The position numbers and the translations under genes were made by a program. From GWF2-43-63 sp964559205 (lineage in GTDB: Bacteria > Bacteroidota > Bacteroidia > Bacteroidales > DTU049), in the NCBI GenBank assembly GCA_964559205.1, contig CAZLHV010000070.1, positions 1 through 14,124 of the forward strand: DNA of 14,124 bases, written 5' to 3'. The notes beneath the pieces are model-generated. The model was not told the DNA's origin. It saw only the letters and a list, made by a program, of their open reading frames with translations, and did no database searches. This document shows, one piece after another, positions 6,389 through 12,820 of this stretch (within the stretch, counting starts at the first letter, position 1; each line of letters begins with the position of its first letter).

Positions 6389-7183
6389 TCAGACCAGAGG
6401 GTATAATATTGGAGCAATGAACTTTTGCTCCTGATCAGCTGTGAAATTTGCAGCAAGGTAACCCACTTCATGAAAGTACGATTCCAAACCATCAGACAGA
6501 ACTGAAGCGGGCGAGATCTCCCCGCTTAAGTGTATGGTTGAAGCAGATGGACTTAGTCCCACAGATTTTACAGCCCCCAAAAGAAAATATAAGAAATCGC
6601 TTTTCCCCTGATAATCAAATTGATTCATTAGCTGCAAGGTTTGATTACGGATGATGGCCACAATGACATTTCCGGGAAAAACCCACGCAAACACACCGTC
6701 GCTTTTTCGGGATAATACCCTGCTGAGCCAAATAGCTGCCAAATCGGTGGGGGGATTCTCGTTACAGAGTTGGGACAAATAATTATAGGTGCTCTTGCGA
6801 ACAGCAGACAACAAGACAACTTCGCTTCCAGCGACAGGTGACACAACAACCTGATGAGAATCGGGTAAAACCTGACAAGCCCTGAAAAGATTTTCAGGAG
6901 AATCGCTGTTCAGTAATTCCAATGGTATCGGGATGAAATCATCGGGAAGCAGAAAACAATGATCAGGAACAACATCTGCTCTTCCAGTTCGGGCTTCAAT
7001 TCCTGAGCTCCAGTCGCTCAACCGGAATCCGTCGTTAAACCCGGCTGATAAAAAATAACTTAGCGAATCATCCTGATGTATAAAAAAATAAAAGCCACCG
7101 GCATGAAGGCCGAGGACTTTTTTTCCGTGAATAGGAAGACCCGCTTCAAAGAAAGCAGTTCGGTATTCCGTATGAATTGCCAT
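6389..7183 (-). CDS. DUF3822-like protein of unknown function
   Basis: This 264-residue protein is recognised mainly from its place directly before rsmD, a pairing I associate with DUF3822 in Bacteroidetes, and from its general layout. It has an N-terminal sheet-like half (KKVLGLHAGGFYFFIHQDDS), a central SPVAGSEVVLLSA segment, and a C-terminal half with STIHLSGEIS. These alternating strand and glycine patterns resemble the actin-like ATPase fold of PilM-type proteins, but I see no intact nucleotide-binding signature. No signal peptide or membrane segment is evident, so it is likely cytoplasmic. Its ATG overlaps the upstream stop by one base (TAATG), and its stop is one base from the rsmD start. 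The function is unknown; a role alongside RsmD is inference. Confidence 0.65.
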   Translation of the reverse strand: MAIHTEYRTAFFEAGLPIHGKKVLGLHAGGFYFFIHQDDSLSYFLSAGFNDGFRLSDWSSGIEARTGRADVVPDHCFLLPDDFIPIPLELLNSDSPENLFRACQVLPDSHQVVVSPVAGSEVVLLSAVRKSTYNYLSQLCNENPPTDLAAIWLSRVLSRKSDGVFAWVFPGNVIVAIIRNQTLQLMNQFDYQGKSDFLYFLLGAVKSVGLSPSASTIHLSGEISPASVLSDGLESYFHEVGYLAANFTADQEQKFIAPILYPLV

Positions 7184-7779
7184 TATTCCCAGTTCCCGTC
7201 GGTTGAAGGATCGGACAAAGAGCCAAATCGAGGATCGTCCTTTTTATCTGGTTTATAATGACGCATATCCATGCCTTTGAGATAATTCTCTTTAAAGGTC
7301 GAAACTTCGATCACATTAACCGGCACATTTCCTTTTTCAATTTTTGCAACCTTCATGATAAAGGTATCAGGTGTAGCTCCTTCAAAGTCACTGTAAGGAA
7401 CGATTGATAACTTTTCGAGCACAAAATCGGTTCTCTTTCCAAAAAGACTGTCAAGGACTGAAACAGTGCCAACCGTGTCGCGAATTGGATTGGTGAATGT
7501 GGAGTCACCGGGACGGGCAGTCAGTTTAACAATAGGAAATTCTTCTGCTTTCACAAAAGCGATCAGGCTATCGAAAGTGGAGCAATAACGTCCATGAAGT
7601 GACAGATATGCTGCTTGAACTTCACGAATATCTTTCATTCGGTCAACCACATCGTTTCGGCGTGAGATTTTCTCATTATCAAAACGAACCGGAGCCATAA
7701 TGCTGTAATTATAGATGTAATAAACGAGCCCAAGGACAACGAGCCCAAGCACAATCTGCAAAATCAGACGAAGTTTCAT
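7183..7779 (-). CDS. Single-pass membrane protein with pilin-like architecture, unknown function
   Basis: This is a 198-residue protein. Residues 4-25 form one hydrophobic helix directly after a short basic start, so the bulk should lie outside the cytoplasm. Residues 48-77 (MKDIREVQAAYLSLHGRYCS and following STFDSL) resemble the alpha-helix and GxYp region of type II pseudopilins. There is no prepilin peptidase site and no glutamate at the usual position 5, so processing as a pilin is unlikely. The C-terminus is polar (KPDKKDDPRFGSL). A TTG nine bases upstream is possible, but the ATG at 7779 gives a normal N-terminus (MKLRLILQIV). It is first in an operon with the DUF3822-like gene and rsmD. 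No function is assigned. Confidence 0.75.
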   Translation of the reverse strand: MKLRLILQIVLGLVVLGLVYYIYNYSIMAPVRFDNEKISRRNDVVDRMKDIREVQAAYLSLHGRYCSTFDSLIAFVKAEEFPIVKLTARPGDSTFTNPIRDTVGTVSVLDSLFGKRTDFVLEKLSIVPYSDFEGATPDTFIMKVAKIEKGNVPVNVIEVSTFKENYLKGMDMRHYKPDKKDDPRFGSLSDPSTDGNWE

Positions 7780-7805
7780 GACAACCAATTTTATATTGTT
7801 CGCTG

Positions 7806-7838
7806 CAAAATTAAAACTTTTTCCATGTGATACGCAAC
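7806..7838 (-). promoter_or_regulatory. Promoter of the pilin-like/DUF3822/rsmD operon
   Basis: On the - strand a -7 box TAATTTTG (7813-7806) is preceded by GTTG (7838-7835) with a 21-nt spacer. This is one mismatch from the TTTG-N19-21-TAnnTTTG layout of Bacteroidetes promoters. The predicted start near 7800 leaves a leader of about 20 nt. Confidence 0.55.
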
Positions 7839-7907
7839 GGAGATGAAAATTATTGCGTTGTTAAAGCCCGGAATCAGTTAACGGGTGTTTTCAGTCAGTC
7901 ATCGTAA

Positions 7908-8738
7908 TCAATTGCAAAGCACATATAAGTCATCCCTGGGATTAATGCATAAAACCGGGATATCAGTTGCACGACGGATGCTCCTGTATTCGGCGGTCCC
8001 GCCAAAAAGGTCGAAAATATCAGGCGTTGCGGTTGTCAGCATCAGAAAAGCCCCGGCTTTCATCACTGAACCAATGGACAGGGTTGCCGCATCAGCCTTA
8101 TGGATATTCGCCTCAATGGGAAGGGGAGTAAAATTCACTTCCGTATTCGTGTATAGTTTTTCCAATGCCTGAAAGTTTGATCTTATACCTGTTCTGAAAA
8201 ACTCATCGCTTGCCTTCGGTAGCGCAACATGAATATGACTACCGTTGATTCTGCCGAAATATGAAGCCCATAAAATCTTCTCCTTCTCTTGTTTTTGATA
8301 ACCCAGTACAAAAATGATGTCCTTGAAAGATTTGCTGATCATGGAGTCAGGGACCATAAGAAACGGGGTTCTAGACTTTCTCATCAACCTGAGCGTCTTT
8401 CTGAGAGAATACCCCAGTGACGTATGCTGCCGGTCATGCCCCATCACAATCAGAATGGCTTCAGTTTTCGATGCCAGCGCAAATAAAAGATTAACATCAT
8501 CCTTCTCTGGAGTGTAACTTTGCGCTGTAATCCCCTGTGATGAAATCAGATCAGCAGTCATTTCAGCCAATCGGTGCCGCTTTTCATCCTTGCAGCCGGG
8601 GCTGTACAATACAAGACCCGTGTTAAACACCTTGCTGAGCGAAATTGCTTCCTGAAGGGCAAAATCGCTGTATTTGTCGAACCTATATGGGACAAGGATG
8701 TTCCAGTTCTTTTTACGATATTCTGGCTGATTGATCAT
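7908..8738 (-). CDS. Double-domain universal stress protein (UspA family)
   Basis: This 276-residue cytoplasmic protein contains two Usp-like Rossmann domains, roughly residues 12-130 (NILVPYRFDKYSDFALQEAI ... ILIVMGHD ... RTPFLMVPD) and 138-268 (DIIFVLGYQ ... TDIPVLCINPR). Each ends in the 'P-[VF]-L-x-[VI]-x-P/R' strand typical of the family. Neither domain shows the G-x2-G-x9-G-[ST] ATP-binding signature, so both probably belong to the non-ATP-binding class. The ATG overlaps the stop of the secreted-protease gene by 4 bp (ATGA), which implies coupled translation from that gene's promoter. Its target or signal is unknown; stress or energy-state sensing is only the family expectation. Confidence 0.8.
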   Translation of the reverse strand: MINQPEYRKKNWNILVPYRFDKYSDFALQEAISLSKVFNTGLVLYSPGCKDEKRHRLAEMTADLISSQGITAQSYTPEKDDVNLLFALASKTEAILIVMGHDRQHTSLGYSLRKTLRLMRKSRTPFLMVPDSMISKSFKDIIFVLGYQKQEKEKILWASYFGRINGSHIHVALPKASDEFFRTGIRSNFQALEKLYTNTEVNFTPLPIEANIHKADAATLSIGSVMKAGAFLMLTTATPDIFDLFGGTAEYRSIRRATDIPVLCINPRDDLYVLCN

Positions 8739-11524
8739 TTCACAATGGAAAATACGGTTGAGATTGCATTTTCATTGCCGGATACAATGAAAAAATACAC
8801 ACCGGCCTGCAGCCCTGACACATCAATAACACCGTTCTGTTCCGAAGTCTGACGATAATACACCTGTCGGCCATCCGGCTGAATAATGAGAATTTCGTTT
8901 AGCTGAAATTGATCCGGAATCTCATAATTAATCGTTTCTGAAGCAGGGATGGGAAAAAGTTTCACGTCACTTCCATCGTACCTTTCAAGCATCAGCTGCG
9001 GATCCAGATACCGGATTTCGGCTCTTTCAATTCCCTCAGATATTTCCTGAATGTTGTTGCCAGCAACCACAACCCAGGTAAGCTCTAAGCTGTCACCTGC
9101 AAATATGGTCAGCGGTCCTGTACCTGCCATGACAGCTACATCATTGCCTTCAGGCCCTGAACCCGCAATATAGCGGTTCGTTTTCATCATATTGAACTTT
9201 TCACCTTCAGTAAAGCCATCGTTCAATGCGATACTGCCGCTGTAGCCATCGATATCAGCACCATAGTAATAATGCTGATAGTTGCTTAACAGCTTTACTG
9301 CCAAAAGGATAGACGTATCAGAATTGGTCGTTATCATTGCATCGTTCGAAAAGTCAAACCAAATTCTATTTTCCTCAGAAGCTGTAACATCCCAGTCTGC
9401 AAAAAAACCGGCATACAGGTTATTGAGAGTCAACGCACTATCGTTGTAAATAATGTATTTGAAATAAACCGAGTTTTCATCCATCGGACCATCCCATGCA
9501 TATGAATACTGATGTATCGTTACACGGTTGCTTGAGCTTGTTCCGGCTCCAGTATCGCTGTAGCGACTCAAAAAGCATTGGTCGCCCAATGTGGCTGGAA
9601 TCATCTCAGCCACAAACTGCGCAGCCACAAAGTCGGAATCACTTTGACCAACCAAAGTATACAGGTTATCAGAGATGTTCAAGACTGAAGTTCCACACAT
9701 GAATCCCATTCCCGAAACTAGACTTGCGCTTTGACCAAATCGAAATCCTTCGCCCTGAATGAAGTTGTTGATATCATTATATGCCAGATTTCCAGCAGAG
9801 GTGATGGTTAAAACAATTTCATTTGTATCCAGAGTCTTATAGTCTTTATTCACATTTGTGCTTAAATAATCGGCGGAATGCCATGGCCCGTCATAAAAGT
9901 GGACAAGAAATTCAATTTTTGTGCTGGGTGGCACATTGAGGAGCTGAATGACAAAAGGATCGGTGCTTGAATTCGACGACTGCTGCATGGGATGGAGCAC
10001 ACCGATGTTCCAAAGAGAATCGATCAATTGCACTTCCGGAGTCAGGCACTCAAGTCTGGCATAAAGTGCAGATGATGAAGTATCGAGATAATTTATCACA
10101 TTAATTCCAACAAAAAGGGTGTCGCCAGGGAAATAAGTCATGTCACTGCTATCGGTAAATGCATAGTCATCGAGCCTGACAGACACTGAAAAAGTGTCGG
10201 TAAGCGCTCGGTACATATTGAGCCTTCCAGTTCCAAGATAAGAAAAGTATCCGTTGTTACAGCTTAATGTATCGATCACATCGGCGGTAGTTCTCAATCT
10301 TTCAGCGACTTGCAGCATGTTCAGTGTCGGGTAATAGGAAGAAACAAGCGCCGCTGCACCGGCAACACAAGGGGCAGCCATCGAAGTTCCGCTGGAGTTG
10401 ACAAAACCTGAACCTGCCCAGGTAGAATGAATGTCTTTGCCCGGGGCAGAAATATCGACAAACTGGCCATAGCTGCTGTTTGCCCATTTACAGTCATTCA
10501 CATCGGTTGCAGCAACGCTGAGCACATAATTATATGATGCCGGATAGAATGGATTCAGACTGTTGGAATTTCCTGCAGCGGCCACAACAAGTGCATTACA
10601 ATTGATTGTTGCATAATTGACAATATCCTGACCATATTGACCCGGCGAGAAAGAACTGCCCCAACTGCAATTGATTACATCGGCACCATGATCAGCTGCA
10701 TAAACAATCGACTCATAGGTTGCTACTAGGTTGCCATACTGATTGTCAACTTTAACCGGTAAAACTTTGCAGCGAAAACCACTGCCTGCCATTCCAAAGG
10801 AATTATCAGTGCTCGCACCTGAAATGCCAGAGACATGAATGCCATGACCAATGAGCCCAAACTGAGGGTTATTGTCCCAAGATCCCATGTCCCAACCACG
10901 GTAATTATCGGTAAAACCATCGTTGTCGTTATCAATTCCATCAATCGGGTCATCATGATTATACTTCACTGCATTGACCAGATCAGGGTGAGCAAAATCA
11001 ATCCCGGTATCCGTAATACCCACAACCTTGTTGGTGTCGCCTTTGCAAATATCCCAGGCCTGATAGGCACTAATCTTTGTCAGAGAATACTGAAAAGAAG
11101 TATTCGGATCATTAGGCGAATACAATAATTGCGGAAGAAAATGGGGAAGTGCATACTCAAGCAAGCCAGTGGACATAAGCAAATCAATGGTTTGAGGCAC
11201 CCCAGCTTCTGAAGAATAATACACCTCATAAATGAGCCGAAGATTCACATTGGGCTGGCCCCATCGATTATTTTGAGCCTCCGGAATTTTGGAATGAGGG
11301 AATTTTGCCACAACGCTGTCGGCTCCGCAAACCTGCAGTGCCTGAATGAAACGGGGATTCTGCTCATGATCTATCACATCACTGCGGAATTTAATGATGA
11401 CCTGACCTGCGAGAAAGTCATCTGAAGTACAGCCAGGTGGCAGACTATAATGGCCACCGGACTGGCCAGCAAGCTGACCAATGAAGGCACCAATAAGAAA
11501 AAGCAAGGTGACAATTGATCTCAT
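8735..11524 (-). CDS. Secreted subtilisin-like (S8) serine protease with T9SS sorting domain
   Basis: This 929-residue protein starts at the ATG at 11524, which yields a clean signal peptide (MRSIVTLLFLIGAFIGQLAG). A -7 box lies inside the 10-codon upstream extension, so the longer start at 11554 is unlikely. After a propeptide-like region (about 30-140) comes the S8 domain with the catalytic triad D172 (ITDTGID), H230 (GHGIHVSG) and S381 (GTSMAAP), and oxyanion N319 (AAAGNS). An acidic insert between D and H (DGIDNDNDGFTDN) looks like a thrombospondin type-3 calcium site. A long beta-rich region (about 440-845) is followed by a type A T9SS sorting domain from about 855 (LFPIPASETINYEI ... 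GLQAGVYFFIV). It should be exported by Sec and then secreted or surface-anchored through the type IX system. Substrate unknown. Confidence 0.93.
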   Translation of the reverse strand: MRSIVTLLFLIGAFIGQLAGQSGGHYSLPPGCTSDDFLAGQVIIKFRSDVIDHEQNPRFIQALQVCGADSVVAKFPHSKIPEAQNNRWGQPNVNLRLIYEVYYSSEAGVPQTIDLLMSTGLLEYALPHFLPQLLYSPNDPNTSFQYSLTKISAYQAWDICKGDTNKVVGITDTGIDFAHPDLVNAVKYNHDDPIDGIDNDNDGFTDNYRGWDMGSWDNNPQFGLIGHGIHVSGISGASTDNSFGMAGSGFRCKVLPVKVDNQYGNLVATYESIVYAADHGADVINCSWGSSFSPGQYGQDIVNYATINCNALVVAAAGNSNSLNPFYPASYNYVLSVAATDVNDCKWANSSYGQFVDISAPGKDIHSTWAGSGFVNSSGTSMAAPCVAGAAALVSSYYPTLNMLQVAERLRTTADVIDTLSCNNGYFSYLGTGRLNMYRALTDTFSVSVRLDDYAFTDSSDMTYFPGDTLFVGINVINYLDTSSSALYARLECLTPEVQLIDSLWNIGVLHPMQQSSNSSTDPFVIQLLNVPPSTKIEFLVHFYDGPWHSADYLSTNVNKDYKTLDTNEIVLTITSAGNLAYNDINNFIQGEGFRFGQSASLVSGMGFMCGTSVLNISDNLYTLVGQSDSDFVAAQFVAEMIPATLGDQCFLSRYSDTGAGTSSSNRVTIHQYSYAWDGPMDENSVYFKYIIYNDSALTLNNLYAGFFADWDVTASEENRIWFDFSNDAMITTNSDTSILLAVKLLSNYQHYYYGADIDGYSGSIALNDGFTEGEKFNMMKTNRYIAGSGPEGNDVAVMAGTGPLTIFAGDSLELTWVVVAGNNIQEISEGIERAEIRYLDPQLMLERYDGSDVKLFPIPASETINYEIPDQFQLNEILIIQPDGRQVYYRQTSEQNGVIDVSGLQAGVYFFIVSGNENAISTVFSIVK

Positions 11525-11540
11525 GAACAAATTGTTTTCA

Positions 11541-11548
11541 CAAAGATA
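11541..11548 (-). promoter_or_regulatory. -7 box of the protease/usp operon
   Basis: TATCTTTG on the - strand matches the Bacteroidetes TAnnTTTG consensus and lies 16 bp before the ATG at 11524. No good -33 TTTG is seen at 19-21 nt; the nearest CAAA on the + strand is 29 bp away. Its position rules against the upstream ATG at 11554. Confidence 0.5.
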
Positions 11549-11617
11549 ATACATTCTGTTTCATTTCAGCCTTCTCACAAAACAATTCACCCGAATGTCT
11601 CCATCAGTTCAGGATAC

Positions 11618-11642
11618 AGCTTGCGGTATGCAAGTTTTTTTT
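11618..11642 (+). terminator. Orphan terminator-like hairpin in the divergent promoter region
   Basis: On the + strand AGCTTGC (11618-11624) and GCAAGTT (11630-11636) form a 7-bp stem with one G-U pair and a 5-nt loop. The stem runs directly into eight T (11635-11642). No + strand gene lies upstream, since the left neighbour is transcribed away. It could be the end of a small or antisense transcript, or an attenuator in a longer acyltransferase leader. Confidence 0.5.
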
Positions 11643-11672
11643 CATCACATGAAGCGTAAATGTTATTCTTAT

Positions 11673-11680
11673 TATTTTTG
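11673..11680 (+). promoter_or_regulatory. -7 box of the acyltransferase/glycosyltransferase operon
   Basis: TATTTTTG fits TAnnTTTG and lies 15 bp before the ATG at 11696. It falls inside the 12-codon extension of the upstream ATG at 11660, which favours the downstream start. A -33 TTTG is not evident at the usual spacing. Confidence 0.45.
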
Positions 11681-11695
11681 TTCACTTTTATCCTT

Positions 11696-12820
11696 ATGAA
11701 CACATTCGACGACATCCGGCCATTCAGGGACCATGAAATTGGTACTGCAATTGGTAAGCTTCTTCAGGAAGATCAGTTTACGGGAATACTGAAATACTTT
11801 TTCAGAGAAAAAACTTCGGACTACATTGATCACCTGAAGAAAATCACCACAGCTGATGAATTTCAGGTATTTCTGATTAAGCCTATTATTTTTGGGTTGA
11901 AGGAAAAATCAATGTCAGAACTGTCATGGTCAGGTATTGAAAACGTGCCCTCAGATCAAGCCTGTCTCTTCATTTCGAATCATCGTGACATTGTTCTTGA
12001 TCCTGCACTGCTCGATCTGGTTCTTCATCTAAATCATCTGCCAACCGTTGAGATTGCAATTGGCAGTAATTTGCTCATCAAACCCTGGATTGAAACATTA
12101 GTAAGGATCAATAAATCCTTCATAGTCCGTCGCCACCTGGCTGGTCGCGAATTGCTCAGAAGCTCACTGCACTTATCAGAATATATTCACCATAATATCA
12201 CAGAACGAAATTGCTTTACCTGGATTGCACAACGCGAGGGCCGGGCAAAGGATGGAAACGATCACACTCAGGAAAGCCTATTAAGGATGCTTTCACTTGC
12301 AGCAAAAACGAAAAACATTGCCGAAGCACTTCAACCACTGAACATTGTACCAGTAAGCATTTCCTATGAATATGATCCCTGTGACGGACTAAAAGCAAGG
12401 GAACTTTTCACAAAAGCTCAGGGCCAGGAATGGCGAAAGACAGCACAAGAAGATCTCTTAAGCATGGAAATGGGCATGATGGGAAAAAAAGGTCATGTTC
12501 ATTTTCATTTTTGCCCCTCCATAAAAAATGATCTACACGAGCTGGCATCTCTCCCAGCTCAAAATCAAGCTGCAGAAATTGCCTCTCTGATTGATCACCG
12601 TATACACAAATCGTACAGGTTGTTCGATACGCATAAGGCCTCCTATCAAATTCAAAGCGGCGATCATTCATTTGGCATTTCCGATTCCACTGCCGACTCC
12701 CTCGAGGCATATTTCCTGCAGAAACTTGCCGATACAGGATTGGATAAACAATATCTTCCATTCATAAGAATGCAATATGCCAATCCTGTCATCAACTTCC
12801 TGAAAACAAAAAATGAATAA
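11696..12820 (+). CDS. PlsC-like glycerolipid acyltransferase (Bacteroidetes HRDIVLD type)
   Basis: This 374-residue protein is related to 1-acylglycerol-3-phosphate acyltransferases. The catalytic region is SNHRDIVLDP (94-103), a variant of the NH-x4-D box in which H96 is six residues from D102. FIVRR follows at 142-146, and WIAQREGRAKDG (176-187) occupies the place of the FPEGTRS phosphate-binding motif. The protein is longer than typical PlsC (about 240-250) and has an extra N-terminal helical region and a long C-terminal part. The ATG at 11696 is preferred over 11660: the latter adds only the hydrophobic MLFLLFLFTFIL, which overlaps a -7 box. The 3' end overlaps the next gene by 8 bp, so the two are probably co-transcribed. 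The exact lipid substrate cannot be read from the sequence. Confidence 0.8.
   Translation: MNTFDDIRPFRDHEIGTAIGKLLQEDQFTGILKYFFREKTSDYIDHLKKITTADEFQVFLIKPIIFGLKEKSMSELSWSGIENVPSDQACLFISNHRDIVLDPALLDLVLHLNHLPTVEIAIGSNLLIKPWIETLVRINKSFIVRRHLAGRELLRSSLHLSEYIHHNITERNCFTWIAQREGRAKDGNDHTQESLLRMLSLAAKTKNIAEALQPLNIVPVSISYEYDPCDGLKARELFTKAQGQEWRKTAQEDLLSMEMGMMGKKGHVHFHFCPSIKNDLHELASLPAQNQAAEIASLIDHRIHKSYRLFDTHKASYQIQSGDHSFGISDSTADSLEAYFLQKLADTGLDKQYLPFIRMQYANPVINFLKTKNE

Noticed and set aside
6388..6492. N-terminal extension of RsmD by 35 codons
   Set aside because: It overlaps the end of the preceding gene and adds a segment absent from RsmD; the internal ATG gives the canonical MRVISGKFRGR start.
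7861..7907. Possible terminator after the universal stress protein gene (CCCG...CGGG arms)
   Set aside because: The stem is only 4-5 bp with an 11-nt loop and no T-run follows on the - strand.
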